A DNA stretch of 64,000 bases from Apilactobacillus bombintestini (GTDB taxonomy: Bacteria > Bacillota > Bacilli > Lactobacillales > Lactobacillaceae). Within the stretch, counting starts at the first letter, position 1; the number at the start of each line of letters is the position of its first letter. Under the pieces are notes generated by a model. It was not told the DNA's origin and did not search any database. It saw only the letters and a program-made list of their open reading frames with translations. Shown in pieces: positions 51,562 through 60,005 of this stretch. The position numbers were made by a program, and so were the translations under genes. Location: assembly GCF_003627035.1 (NCBI RefSeq), contig NZ_CP032626.1, forward strand, positions 806,001 through 870,000, written 5' to 3'.

Positions 51562-51736
51562 TGAACATCACCCTCCTCTAAATTGTTCTATGTTTTCTAT
51601 TATACATAATTCCTATGAAATAGGTATCTGTGCCTTATTCGCACGAATATATGTTAAGTGAACAAAGTCCTATATATCAACATTTTTTCATGTTTATTTA
51701 CATTACATGAATTATTTTCATCGAACCATGAAAATA
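51562..51736. other. region between ackA terminator and permease start
   Basis: About 175 AT-rich bases with the permease ribosome site (GGAGGG) and presumably its promoter. ATGTAATGTAAATAAACATG-type short inverted elements are present, but no gene or known RNA is seen. Confidence 0.5.
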
Positions 51737-51770
51737 AAAAGAGAAACTGTATTAGTCTCTCTTTTTAATC
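51737..51770 (-). terminator. ackA terminator
   Basis: AAAAAGAGAGAC and GTTTCTCTTTTT pair with one mismatch around TAATACA, with a T-run on the minus strand. Confidence 0.85.
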
Positions 51771-51775
51771 AATTA

Positions 51776-52966
51776 TTATTTTCTTAAACGTTCAATATCT
51801 CTAACAATCATTAATTCTTCGTTAGTTGGAATTAATAATGTCTTAACAGTTGAATCATCAGAACTGATATCACGTTCAACACCACGGATATGGTTCTTTT
51901 CAGGATCAACACCAATACCGAAGTAACTTAATTTATCAGCAACTTCTTGACGAATACCAATATCATTTTCACCAACACCGGCAGTAAATACAATAGCATC
52001 TACTCCGTTCATTTCAGCAACGTATTGACCTACGTATCTAACAATACGGTTCATGTACATGTTACGTGCTAATTCAGCTTGGTGGTTGTGGTCTTTAACA
52101 GCTTCCAAGTCTCTCATATCAGCTGAAACTTCAGAAACACCTGCTAAACCAGATTTCTTGTTTAGAATATTAATCATTTCATTAACATCTTTGATACCAT
52201 CTTTTTCCATGATGTATGCAAGTAATGAAGGATCAACATCACCAGATCTAGTTGCCATCATAACACCAGTTAATGGTGTGAAGCCCATAGAAGTATCTAG
52301 TGACTTACCATGATCAATAGCACAAATAGAAGCACCAGCACCTAAGTGCATTACAACTAATTTTAAGTCTTTTAGAGGCTTGTTTAACATTGCAGCTGCT
52401 CTACCTGAAACGTAACGGTAACTAGTACCGTGTGCACCATATTTTCTAGCTTTGTAATCACGGTAGTACTTGTATGGTAATGCATACATGTAGTTTTCTT
52501 CAGGCATTGAAGTATGGAATGAAGTATCGAATACAGCAACACTGATAACATTAGGTAAAATCTTCTTAAATGCTTTAATTCCTAAAATGTTAGCAGGTTC
52601 GTGTAATGGAGCTAATTCAGATAATTCTTCTAGTTTCTTCAATACATCATCAGTAATAACTACAGAATCAGTAAAGTATTCACCACCGGCAACAACACGG
52701 TGACCAACACCTGTAATTTCATTGTAGTCACTAATAATGTCTAGACTTAATAGTTTATCAAGAACTAACTTAATAGCTTCTTCATGATTTTCAATGTCCA
52801 TGGTCTTGTGGAATTTCTTTCCATCACCATATTTAATTGCAACATCTGATTTTGTTAAACCAATTCTATCAATTGCACCACTAGAAATTAGTTTTTCTGA
52901 TGGCATTTCAAATAATTTAAATTTTAATGTAGAACTTCCTGCGTTAATTGCTATTGATTTTCCCAT
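51776..52966 (-). CDS. ackA: acetate kinase
   Basis: A 396-aa ASKHA-fold kinase that makes ATP from acetyl phosphate. Conserved blocks are INAGSSTLKFKLFE (adenosine/phosphate 1), VGHRVVAGG, FDTSFHTSMP, HLGAGAS (phosphate 2), DTSMGFTPLTGVMMATRSGDVDP and FTAGVGEN. In heterofermentative lactobacilli it is the step that gains ATP when acetyl phosphate is not reduced to ethanol. The start is ATG 52966 after AGGAGA. It lies 10 bases after ytxK, the usual order. Confidence 0.97.
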   Translation of the reverse strand: MGKSIAINAGSSTLKFKLFEMPSEKLISSGAIDRIGLTKSDVAIKYGDGKKFHKTMDIENHEEAIKLVLDKLLSLDIISDYNEITGVGHRVVAGGEYFTDSVVITDDVLKKLEELSELAPLHEPANILGIKAFKKILPNVISVAVFDTSFHTSMPEENYMYALPYKYYRDYKARKYGAHGTSYRYVSGRAAAMLNKPLKDLKLVVMHLGAGASICAIDHGKSLDTSMGFTPLTGVMMATRSGDVDPSLLAYIMEKDGIKDVNEMINILNKKSGLAGVSEVSADMRDLEAVKDHNHQAELARNMYMNRIVRYVGQYVAEMNGVDAIVFTAGVGENDIGIRQEVADKLSYFGIGVDPEKNHIRGVERDISSDDSTVKTLLIPTNEELMIVRDIERLRK

Positions 52967-52976
52967 AATTGTTCTC

Positions 52977-54011
52977 CTAACCTTTTTTAGATAATAAGTC
53001 TTTTTCTTCCCATTCAACAATTTCTGCTAAGAACTTTTGGAATGCAGAAATATTCTTAAAGGATGGAAATTCACCTATCATAACTTTTTCAGCTTGATGA
53101 GCATCCCCACCATGTTTTTGTAGAATAAGCACGGCTTTTTGTGCATTAGCATTATTAAATAATTCTTTAGGTAAATTTAACAATGCTTGGAAATATGAAC
53201 TGTCTTGAGTCCATTTTAGTAACCCTTTAGATTCTTGCGTATTAAAAATGTTACTTGGAACTAAGAAAAATCCATATCCACCATCTTTAACATGGTTCAT
53301 AGCTTGCTCTATCAATAAATGATGGGCAAAAGAATGACCTTGCGTAGATCTAGTCTTGTAATTAACTGTATTTTCATCAATTGGATAGTATCCCACTGGT
53401 AAATCTGCAACTACTAAATCCACATCATCAACTAAAATATTAGCAACTGAATCTTGATGAAGTAAATCAATATTGCTATCAATTTTTTCCATCTGAGAAT
53501 CTAAACTTGCCACTGCAAGCATTGAATCATCATTATCAATTCCAGTAGCGCTAACGTTTACATTCTTTAGTGAATCCTTTAATTGATTCATAACAGTAAA
53601 TAGTAAATTACCAGTACCCACTGAAAGGTCTAAAATATTTAACTGTTTTACACCTTTGTAAAGTCTGATAGTTAAATAACCCATGATATAAGCGATAGTA
53701 TCAGGAGTAATTTGATGATTTGCTTGAATAGCATCTTCTTTAGTTGCTTTGATCATGCACATCTGAATAGCCTTTCTAATTGATTCGGCATCCATAGTTG
53801 TATAATCAATCTTTTTATATAAATCTTCTAACTTAGAAACTGTGTCTCTATCTGGCATATCATCTTCAACATGGACTTCTCCATTGTTAATTAGATTATC
53901 TCCCGTTTCAATGAATGCATCTAAATAGGAAATGTCCAACTTTCCTTTTAAAGTCTCGGCTGAAGAATTTAGAACGTTAAACAGAGTTTCTGTATCTTTT
54001 TCACTCAGCAC
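52977..54011 (-). CDS. ytxK: YtxK-type class I methyltransferase
   Basis: A 344-aa protein with an N-terminal helical domain (about 1-85) and a SAM-dependent methyltransferase domain with LDLSVGTGNLLF (motif I). In place of the NPPY catalytic motif of N6-adenine methylases it has DLPVGYYP, typical of the YtxK group. The target is unknown. It is probably not a restriction methylase, since it is conserved between the comG operon and ackA in many Bacilli. The start is GTG 54011, 6 bases after AGGAG. Confidence 0.88.
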   Translation of the reverse strand: MLSEKDTETLFNVLNSSAETLKGKLDISYLDAFIETGDNLINNGEVHVEDDMPDRDTVSKLEDLYKKIDYTTMDAESIRKAIQMCMIKATKEDAIQANHQITPDTIAYIMGYLTIRLYKGVKQLNILDLSVGTGNLLFTVMNQLKDSLKNVNVSATGIDNDDSMLAVASLDSQMEKIDSNIDLLHQDSVANILVDDVDLVVADLPVGYYPIDENTVNYKTRSTQGHSFAHHLLIEQAMNHVKDGGYGFFLVPSNIFNTQESKGLLKWTQDSSYFQALLNLPKELFNNANAQKAVLILQKHGGDAHQAEKVMIGEFPSFKNISAFQKFLAEIVEWEEKDLLSKKG

Positions 54012-54110
54012 TCTCAACTCCTTTAAAAGTATTATCACTTTATAACAACTTTCATATTACCAGATATTTATTACATAATTCAAGATAAACCGTTAATTAC
54101 TTTCATTTAA

Positions 54111-54254
54111 TTACTGATATTTATAGGTTTCGGTAATTTTATGAACCAAATTCATTTCTGTATGATAATTTTCATATTTAAATACAATAGCAGCAGACAA
54201 AATAGTCAAAATAACAATAGCAATTAATGTAGCAGATCCGTCTCTATTTTTCAT
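54111..54254 (-). CDS. comGG: ComGG-like short minor pseudopilin
   Basis: A 47-aa ORF directly after comGF, overlapping it by 11 bases. It reads MKNRDGSATLIAIVILTILS and then a short charged tail ending TYKYQ. The basic start, small residue (Gly6) and hydrophobic stretch fit a ComGG-type membrane segment. Typical ComGG is roughly twice as long, so this may be truncated. It is the last gene of the comG run. Confidence 0.65.
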   Translation of the reverse strand: MKNRDGSATLIAIVILTILSAAIVFKYENYHTEMNLVHKITETYKYQ

Positions 54255-54666
54255 AAGGAATCACCAAATTGTTGGTATGCTTTTCTCCATTTTTGAATAT
54301 AACCGATATTTTCAAATGTTTATTAACAATTTTTGAATCTAATTCATCGGCATTATTTAATAAAGGAACATACCCTTTTGAAGAAATATTTCTTAGATAA
54401 ATAATATTATTTCGTTTTTTAATTGTATAAAACTTACTTTTCTCTTTACTATATAACTTAATATTTCCATTCTGAGCACTTTTTATAGTAAATCGATAAT
54501 TATCACTTTCTAAAGTATTCAAAAACAAATGATAATTAATCAATGTGTCATTACTGTATTTTGCTTTCTGTATTGCAGGAATATACGTCACAATAATTGC
54601 AATCATTGAAATTACTATCAATGACATTAATGATTCAATCATTGTAAACCCCTTTTTTCTTTTCAT
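54244..54666 (-). CDS. comGF: minor pseudopilin ComGF
   Basis: A 140-aa protein with a class III signal. The basic stretch MKRKKG is followed by FTMIES (cleavage after Gly6, Glu at +5) and a hydrophobic helix to about residue 29. The remainder is a small soluble domain with beta character (FYTIKKRNNIIYL, LKISVIFKNG). It would be part of the pseudopilus tip for DNA uptake. Its start overlaps comGE and its end overlaps comGG. Confidence 0.87.
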   Translation of the reverse strand: MKRKKGFTMIESLMSLIVISMIAIIVTYIPAIQKAKYSNDTLINYHLFLNTLESDNYRFTIKSAQNGNIKLYSKEKSKFYTIKKRNNIIYLRNISSKGYVPLLNNADELDSKIVNKHLKISVIFKNGEKHTNNLVIPYEK

Positions 54667-54826
54667 AATTAATTCGACTTTCTATCATATTTTTCCTTGA
54701 TTTATCTTCGTTATGATTAATAGTACTAATACTATTAAAATAAAATATAAATCCCAGACTAATTAAAATTAAAGCCACTATAGCATCAACCATAACGAAA
54801 CCATTTTTACTCTTCTTTAAGTTGAT
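54635..54826 (-). CDS. comGE: ComGE-like minor pseudopilin with non-standard start
   Basis: An open frame from the stop at 54841-54839 to the TGA at 54637-54635. It encodes a prepilin signal (KKSKNG then FVMVDAIVALILISLG, with Asp at +5) and a short tail, 63 aa if started at ATC 54826. No ATG, GTG or TTG lies before the signal peptide. The only ATG in range (Met12) would remove the cleavage site. AGGATGGGG precedes the ATC. It overlaps comGD and comGF. Confidence 0.65.
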   Translation of the reverse strand: MNLKKSKNGFVMVDAIVALILISLGFIFYFNSISTINHNEDKSRKNMIESRINYEKKKGVYND

Positions 54827-55247
54827 ATATACCCCATCCTAATTGAATAGTTTGTACATACTTAATATGCTTTTTATTTGATTTCCACACAATCGTACTA
54901 GGAGAAATATAGCCATCACTATTTATAGTTAAATTAAAATTACGGGTAACTTCCATGGTATCAGGAATGTTTAATACGGATTTATGAGTCAAATCTCCAA
55001 ATATTACTAATTTTTTGTCGGATGATAAATAGATATGTGATCTTTTGTGATTACTTTTTGAAATCATAATAGTTTCATTCCAATAATTTTGAAAACTATA
55101 CCAAAAACCTTTCTCATCACTCTTGCTTGCAAAAGAAATATTATGAAACATATAAATCGTTAAAAGCATAAAGCTTAACACTATCAACATAGTGATAATC
55201 ATTTCTATTGTAGTGAAAGCTTTTTTATTGTGACTTAACAGCTTCAT
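54807..55247 (-). CDS. comGD: minor pseudopilin ComGD
   Basis: A 146-aa protein with the prepilin signal SHNKKA, FTTIEM (cleavage after Ala10, Glu at +5) and a hydrophobic helix (about residues 11-33). A soluble beta-rich domain follows (IYLSSDKKLVIFGDL, LTINSDGYISPSTIV). It overlaps comGC by 23 bases and ends inside the comGE reading frame. Confidence 0.88.
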   Translation of the reverse strand: MKLLSHNKKAFTTIEMIITMLIVLSFMLLTIYMFHNISFASKSDEKGFWYSFQNYWNETIMISKSNHKRSHIYLSSDKKLVIFGDLTHKSVLNIPDTMEVTRNFNLTINSDGYISPSTIVWKSNKKHIKYVQTIQLGWGIYQLKEE

Positions 55248-55536
55248 TATTTACAATTTTTATTCCTTCTTGTTGGGCTTGATTAGCTTGTCGACTAGTT
55301 AGATATCCCTTGTCTACTAATGTATTCATGCTAAGGCCATCACTTGAATTGTCTGACAAATAAGCATCTACTTGGCTTTGTATAACGGTAGTCATTGCAT
55401 TTACATGAATAGATTCAGCATGTTTTCGCTGACCAGATATATTAGGCACAACGATTAAAATTAACAGTGAAATAATAAATAATACAATCGTCATTTCTAT
55501 TAAAGTAAAAGCAGATCTCTTTTTGATATTTTTCAT
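55225..55536 (-). CDS. comGC: major pseudopilin ComGC
   Basis: A 103-aa major pilin of the competence pseudopilus. The signal is MKNIKKRSA, FTLIEMTIVLFI (cleavage after Ala9 rather than the usual Gly, Glu at +5), followed by a long hydrophobic helix and a C-terminal soluble domain. The segment DNSSDGLSMNTLVDKGYLTSRQANQA matches the conserved ComGC C-terminal region. It follows comGB by 5 bases. Confidence 0.93.
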   Translation of the reverse strand: MKNIKKRSAFTLIEMTIVLFIISLLILIVVPNISGQRKHAESIHVNAMTTVIQSQVDAYLSDNSSDGLSMNTLVDKGYLTSRQANQAQQEGIKIVNNEAVKSQ

Positions 55537-55541
55537 AGTTA

Positions 55542-56510
55542 TTACATCCCCTTAATTGAATTATATATAGGCATTAATACACTCATATATGCTATTACAA
55601 TACCCAATCCTACTAATAAAAACAGTATGGGCTGTATAAAATTAATTAAATGATTTATTTTTCTCATCATTTCTTCAAACTTAATTTTCTTAAATGCATT
55701 TAAATTTCTAGATAGCTCATTTTCATCACTACCACGCTTAAAAAAGGCAATAAACTCACTAGGTACAAATTTGTATTTCTTAGCTATCTGCACCATATTT
55801 TGCCCATTATCAGCTGCATTTTTCAATTCAGCGCCTAATTCAGATAAAACAGTTCCAGATTTAAATTCTTGCAATATTTTCACTATTTCTCTATTTTCCA
55901 TACCATTGCTTAACATTAAATGTAATTGCATAGAAAGAAAATATGCCATGTATGATTTATACACTTTCCCTATAATAGGTAAGCTGGCTATTAAATTCCT
56001 TCGTTTTAGTAATGGTAGCCACAAATACAACATTCCCAAGATTAAAATTAATGAAAATAATAAAGGAATAAAGAAATACATCTTATCCAATAAACGAGTA
56101 TGAACGCTTCCCGTGGTTCCTAATTGTGGTAATACTAATTGATCAATAGCAACTATAGCTATAATTAGAATCATGAGTAAAAATATTGGATAAAATAATA
56201 CATCTTGAATTTTTCTTTTATTTTTTATCTTAATTTCGATAAATTTACTTATTTCCACTAAACAATTAGTGACATCTCCATGTTCTTCACTAATCTTTAT
56301 TTGATTATAAAAATCATTATCAATATATTTTTCTAAAACTGAGCTTAATTCATATCCGGCTATTAGTCTTTCTTCCATATTTTGGATAAAATTTACATTA
56401 TTCAAATCTCTCAAAAAGCGAAAAGCTTGTTTAACACTAAAACCAGCATTAAACATATCACTCAAATTTTTCAGCAAATAATATTGTTTATTAAGCGACA
56501 GCTTTTTCAT
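55542..56510 (-). CDS. comGB: competence pseudopilus membrane platform ComGB
   Basis: A 322-aa polytopic GspF/PilC-family protein. Two T2SF domains are visible, the first about residues 12-130 with FSVKQAFRFL and YELSSVLE, the second about 190-310. Membrane segments lie near residues 100-125, 148-168 and 290-318. It anchors the ComGA ATPase and pilin assembly. Length is near normal. The ATG lies 22 bases after the comGA stop. Confidence 0.92.
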   Translation of the reverse strand: MKKLSLNKQYYLLKNLSDMFNAGFSVKQAFRFLRDLNNVNFIQNMEERLIAGYELSSVLEKYIDNDFYNQIKISEEHGDVTNCLVEISKFIEIKIKNKRKIQDVLFYPIFLLMILIIAIVAIDQLVLPQLGTTGSVHTRLLDKMYFFIPLLFSLILILGMLYLWLPLLKRRNLIASLPIIGKVYKSYMAYFLSMQLHLMLSNGMENREIVKILQEFKSGTVLSELGAELKNAADNGQNMVQIAKKYKFVPSEFIAFFKRGSDENELSRNLNAFKKIKFEEMMRKINHLINFIQPILFLLVGLGIVIAYMSVLMPIYNSIKGM

Positions 56511-56532
56511 AATTCACATCCCAACATTAAGA

Positions 56533-57396
56533 TTAATTAAACAACTTTTCGTAATCGGTAATCTTCATATCTGCAACCATACTTTCATCATCGTCAATTT
56601 TTAATTGTTGAAATACCACTGCTGCAATTGATTGCTTTAAATCATCGTAATCGCATCCCAATTGTTTTAATCTTGTAATTGTTCCACTAGTACTTTTCGA
56701 ATGAACTGTAGTTAACACTAAATGTCCCGATAGTGAGGCACGTATCGCTGCTTCAGCAGTTTTATAATCTCTGATTTCGCCAATAATAAATATATCAGGA
56801 TGACTACGTAGTCCTACTTTAATCAAATCGTCATAGTAAATGCCTGCTGATTCATTTACTTGTAGTTGTAAAAAATCTTCTTCAATTATTTCTACCGGAT
56901 CTTCAATAGTCATAACAAAATTTTCTTTTTTCATTTTATTAGCTAATTGATAAATAGAAGTAGTCTTACCTGAACCAGTCTTTCCAGAAAATAAAATTAA
57001 TCCACCGTTTTTAGATAAATTAATAAGATTGTCTAAATTATCTTCATTTTTTTCATCTAATTTAATTTTATTTAATGGATAAATTATCCTAATAACCATA
57101 GCTTCCTGATTTTGAAAATTTCCTACAGACGAGAATCGCAAAAATACTTTATCATCACCATATATAAATTCTAGTGATCCTATCTGTGGTCTTCTTTTTT
57201 CGCTAACTGACATTCCGCTAATAAACTTGCAATAATTTATTAGTCTTTGTGTAGGTACATAAGAACTATTCAAATCATCTATACGAACGCCATCATTACC
57301 TTTTAATACAAAATAATTATTTCTAGGCAATATATAGATGTCATTTATATATTTTTTAATAGAATTTTTAATTATTTCGTTAAAAATTCTATTCAT
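56533..57396 (-). CDS. comGA: competence pseudopilus assembly ATPase ComGA
   Basis: A 287-aa secretion ATPase (GspE/PilB family) that powers pseudopilus assembly. It has Walker A FSGKTGSGKTTS, an Asp box MTIEDPVE, the Walker B-like region GEIRDYKTAEAAIRAS, and a His box HLVLTTVHS. It is slightly shorter than typical ComGA (about 320-350 aa), with a short N-terminal domain. The start is ATG 57396 with GGGGGG upstream, not the longer frame to 57444. A competence box precedes it. Confidence 0.92.
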   Translation of the reverse strand: MNRIFNEIIKNSIKKYINDIYILPRNNYFVLKGNDGVRIDDLNSSYVPTQRLINYCKFISGMSVSEKRRPQIGSLEFIYGDDKVFLRFSSVGNFQNQEAMVIRIIYPLNKIKLDEKNEDNLDNLINLSKNGGLILFSGKTGSGKTTSIYQLANKMKKENFVMTIEDPVEIIEEDFLQLQVNESAGIYYDDLIKVGLRSHPDIFIIGEIRDYKTAEAAIRASLSGHLVLTTVHSKSTSGTITRLKQLGCDYDDLKQSIAAVVFQQLKIDDDESMVADMKITDYEKLFN

Positions 57397-57416
57397 ATAA
57401 ATCCCCCCTACTAATA

Positions 57417-57424
57417 TATTCGTA
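57417..57424 (-). promoter_or_regulatory. competence box (cin-box-like TACGAATA) of comGA
   Basis: The minus strand has TTTTACGAATA 20 bases before the comGA ATG, preceded by a T-rich stretch. TACGAATA is the core recognised by the competence sigma factor ComX/SigX in streptococci and lactococci. No housekeeping -35/-10 pair is evident here. Confidence 0.7.
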
Positions 57425-57507
57425 AAATTTTTTCGAAAATACATTTTTTACGGAAATTTTTTTATTTTTATGTATTAAATAGAAATATTAATCAATATAA
57501 AAGCAAA

Positions 57508-57551
57508 AAAAAATACCAATCTTCCTAAAAAAGGAAAATTGGTATTTTTAT
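57508..57551 (-). terminator. yebC terminator
   Basis: AAATACCAATTTTCC and the matching GGAAGATTGGTATTT form a long imperfect stem on the minus strand, followed by a T-run. Confidence 0.88.
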
Positions 57552-57568
57552 TAATTATTTAAAATTTA

Positions 57569-58303
57569 TTATTCAGCGTCTTCTGGTAACTTAGCTGCTT
57601 CGTAAACGTCTTGAACGTCATCGTTTTCATCTAGTTCGTCAATAAGACCTGTGTATTGTGATACTTTATCACTTGGTACTTCAGTCTTGTTTTGTGGGAA
57701 CATAGTAACTTCAGCAGTATCTAAGTCATACTTTTCTTGTAGAGCATCTCTAACAGAAGTTAAATCTGAAGGTTCAGTAAAGATTTCAAATCTGTCATCG
57801 CTAGTCTTCATGTCTTCAGCACCAGCATCTAGGATATCCATTAACATGCTGTCTTCATCAACATCAAGTCCGTCACGTAAGATAACAATGTATCCTTTAC
57901 GATCAAACATGTATGAAACTGAACCATTTGAACCTAGTGAACCACCATGATGAGTAAATGCTGAACGAACGGCAGCAGCAGTACGGTTCTTGTTATCAGT
58001 TAAGCAAGAAACCATAAGAGCTGTACCAGCAGGTCCGTATCCTTCATAAGTGATTTCTTCATAGTTAGCACCACCGACACCAGTAGCCTTATCAATAGCA
58101 CGTTGAATGTTATCTTTAGGCATGTTGGCAGCATGTGCTTTATCAATTACAAGACGTAATTGTGGGTTTCCATCAGCTTCTGCACCTCCAGCTTTAGCAG
58201 CTTGGTATAGGTCACGAGATAACTTTTGGAAAATCTTACCACGTTTTTTATCTTGGGCGCCTTTACGTCCTTGAATGTTATGCCATTTTGAATGTCCTGA
58301 CAT
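57569..58303 (-). CDS. YebC/PmpR-family regulator (ribosome-associated)
   Basis: A 244-aa protein of the YebC family, starting [22 protein letters not shown] and containing [11 protein letters not shown] and [13 protein letters not shown]. Family members were described as transcriptional regulators, and more recently as translation factors that help with difficult peptide stretches. The sequence does not decide which. The start is ATG 58303, since the MSGHSKW start is invariant. An in-frame GTG 6 bases earlier is unlikely. Confidence 0.93.
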   Translation of the reverse strand: MSGHSKWHNIQGRKGAQDKKRGKIFQKLSRDLYQAAKAGGAEADGNPQLRLVIDKAHAANMPKDNIQRAIDKATGVGGANYEEITYEGYGPAGTALMVSCLTDNKNRTAAAVRSAFTHHGGSLGSNGSVSYMFDRKGYIVILRDGLDVDEDSMLMDILDAGAEDMKTSDDRFEIFTEPSDLTSVRDALQEKYDLDTAEVTMFPQNKTEVPSDKVSQYTGLIDELDENDDVQDVYEAAKLPEDAE

Positions 58304-58403
58304 AATCACAGCACTCCTCTCAAATTCTAAATTATCGTTAGATTACAAACATAATAAATTATATCAAGGCCACGATAATTAATCAAGTATTCATAAATTA
58401 TAC

Positions 58404-59405
58404 TTATCTAGTAGACTTTCTTTCTACGATTCCGTATCCTAAAATAACATTTCTATCGTCTACTTTTTCTTTATTCATAATTTTAGTCAATAGTCTCATT
58501 GCAACGGCACCAATATCATATAGCGGCTGAGTTATAGATGATAGTTGTGGACGAACCATTTTTGCAATTTTAGTGTTGTTACTTGTAAATAATTCAAAAT
58601 CTTCTGGAACACTAATATTACGGTCAGTCATACCATTTAAAATACCAGCTGCCAACTCATCATTAGTTACAACAGCAGCTGTTATCTTTTGTTTCCAAAG
58701 ACTTTCAGCCAAATTATAGCCTGCATCATAAGTTCCTTCTGTTTCAAAAACTAATTTATCATCAAAATCAACACCATTATCTTTTAAGGATTCTTTATAA
58801 CCTTTTAGACGATAGTCTTTATTAATTGCTTGTCTTAAAGAACCAGATATAAAGGCAATCTTATTATTGCCGTGTTCAATTAATCTATTAGTTTCATCTT
58901 TAACAGCATCAACATAATTGATGTTAACACTAGGAGATGTATAGCTTGTATCTACTGATCCAGCCATAACAATTGGGCAACTAGAACGCTTAAATTCAGC
59001 TCTTAACTTATTGTTAATTTCATTTCCCATAAATATAATTCCATCAACTTGCTTACTTTGTAAGGTATTTAAAACAGTCGCTTCTTTTTCTGGATTATCA
59101 TCTGAGTTAGCTAAAATGATATTGTACTTGTACATAGTAGCAATATCATCTATCCCCCTAGCTAGTGATGAAAAATATCCGTCTGTGACATCTGGAATTA
59201 TTACACCTACAGTTGTGGTTTTCTTGCTTGCCAATCCCCTAGCAACTGCATTTGGACGATAATCAAGCTCATTTATTACTGCCAATACTTTATCTTTAGT
59301 AGCTTGTCTAACATTACTGTTACCATTTAATACTCTGGATACCGTAGCCATGGAAACACCAGATTCTCTAGCAACATCATAAATTGTTACGTTTTGTTTT
59401 TCCAT
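58404..59405 (-). CDS. ccpA: catabolite control protein A
   Basis: A 333-aa LacI-family master regulator of carbon catabolite repression. The N-terminal helix-turn-helix reads TIYDVARESGVSMATVSRVLNGN, followed by the hinge helix YRPNAVARGLASKKT. The periplasmic-binding-type core binds HPr-Ser-P. It lies downstream of ytxH/ytxG as in Bacillus, but with a terminator in between. Its promoter carries a cre-like site, so it probably limits its own expression. Confidence 0.95.
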   Translation of the reverse strand: MEKQNVTIYDVARESGVSMATVSRVLNGNSNVRQATKDKVLAVINELDYRPNAVARGLASKKTTTVGVIIPDVTDGYFSSLARGIDDIATMYKYNIILANSDDNPEKEATVLNTLQSKQVDGIIFMGNEINNKLRAEFKRSSCPIVMAGSVDTSYTSPSVNINYVDAVKDETNRLIEHGNNKIAFISGSLRQAINKDYRLKGYKESLKDNGVDFDDKLVFETEGTYDAGYNLAESLWKQKITAAVVTNDELAAGILNGMTDRNISVPEDFELFTSNNTKIAKMVRPQLSSITQPLYDIGAVAMRLLTKIMNKEKVDDRNVILGYGIVERKSTR

Positions 59406-59441
59406 TCTTCCAACCCCTCTTTTAGTTAGCCTGGCAAGTTT

Positions 59442-59455
59442 TCATAGCGCTTTCA
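59442..59455 (-). promoter_or_regulatory. cre-like operator in the ccpA leader
   Basis: ATGAAAGCGCTATGA (minus strand) fits the cre consensus WTGNAANCGNWNNCW at all but one fixed position. It lies just downstream of the -10, where bound CcpA would block RNA polymerase. Confidence 0.7.
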
Positions 59456-59467
59456 TTATGTAAACAT

Positions 59468-59496
59468 AATATATCAGATTGTACTAAATTTAACAA
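59468..59496 (-). promoter_or_regulatory. ccpA promoter
   Basis: TTGTTA (59496-59491) and TATATT (59473-59468) are separated by 17 bases on the minus strand. Confidence 0.7.
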
Positions 59497-59517
59497 GAGG
59501 GGTCTCTTTTTATAAAT

Positions 59518-59546
59518 AAAAAAGACCGGTATATAACCGGTCTTTC
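59518..59546. terminator. terminator after ytxH
   Basis: AAAGACCGGT and ACCGGTCTTT form a perfect stem around ATATA, with T- and A-runs at the ends. Confidence 0.9.
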
Positions 59547-59556
59547 TTAGCAATAA

Positions 59557-59982
59557 TTACTTTTCAGAATCTTTTTTGGAATCCTTTAAAAAGTCAGGTG
59601 TAATAACGACATCTTCATCGTTGCTTTCATTATTTCTTACTTGGCTTCTTAAATTGTCAGCAGCTTTGTGGAATTGAGTACTACCTTCATCATAGTAATA
59701 TTGTGCTTTGTTAACAACATTGTCATTAACCTTACCTGCAGCATCCTTTATTTTGGACTTTGCATCTGATGTCTTGTATTGTAATGAGTCTTTAACATCA
59801 TCAACTGAATCTAAAGCGTAGAATGCATAATCTAATGCACGATCCTTTAAATCATTTGCAGTCTTAACTGTGTTATTAACTAATTGCTTTGTCTTTTCAT
59901 CATCCATCTTACGGTATGCTACATATGCAGCAGCTGCTGCTCCTGCACCTAAACCTAATAAAAATAGTCCTGCTTTTTTCAT
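59557..59982 (-). CDS. ytxH: YtxH-domain general stress-type protein
   Basis: A 141-aa protein with an N-terminal Gly/Ala-rich membrane segment (about residues 4-22, LFLLGLGAGAAAAAYVAYRK). The long helical region is rich in Asp, Lys and Asn. The layout and position after ytxG match YtxH. Its function is unknown, and in Bacillus the ytxGHJ genes belong to the general stress response. The start is ATG 59982, 8 bases after AGGAG. The GTG at 59991 is too close to the site. Confidence 0.82.
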   Translation of the reverse strand: MKKAGLFLLGLGAGAAAAAYVAYRKMDDEKTKQLVNNTVKTANDLKDRALDYAFYALDSVDDVKDSLQYKTSDAKSKIKDAAGKVNDNVVNKAQYYYDEGSTQFHKAADNLRSQVRNNESNDEDVVITPDFLKDSKKDSEK

Positions 59983-60005
59983 CACAAACACTCCTTTTTG
60001 TTTAA

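Noticed and set aside
52977-54011. YtxK read as a DNA adenine methylase of a restriction system
   Set aside because: The catalytic NPPY is replaced by DLPV, no endonuclease or specificity gene is near, and the comG-ytxK-ackA order is conserved housekeeping context.
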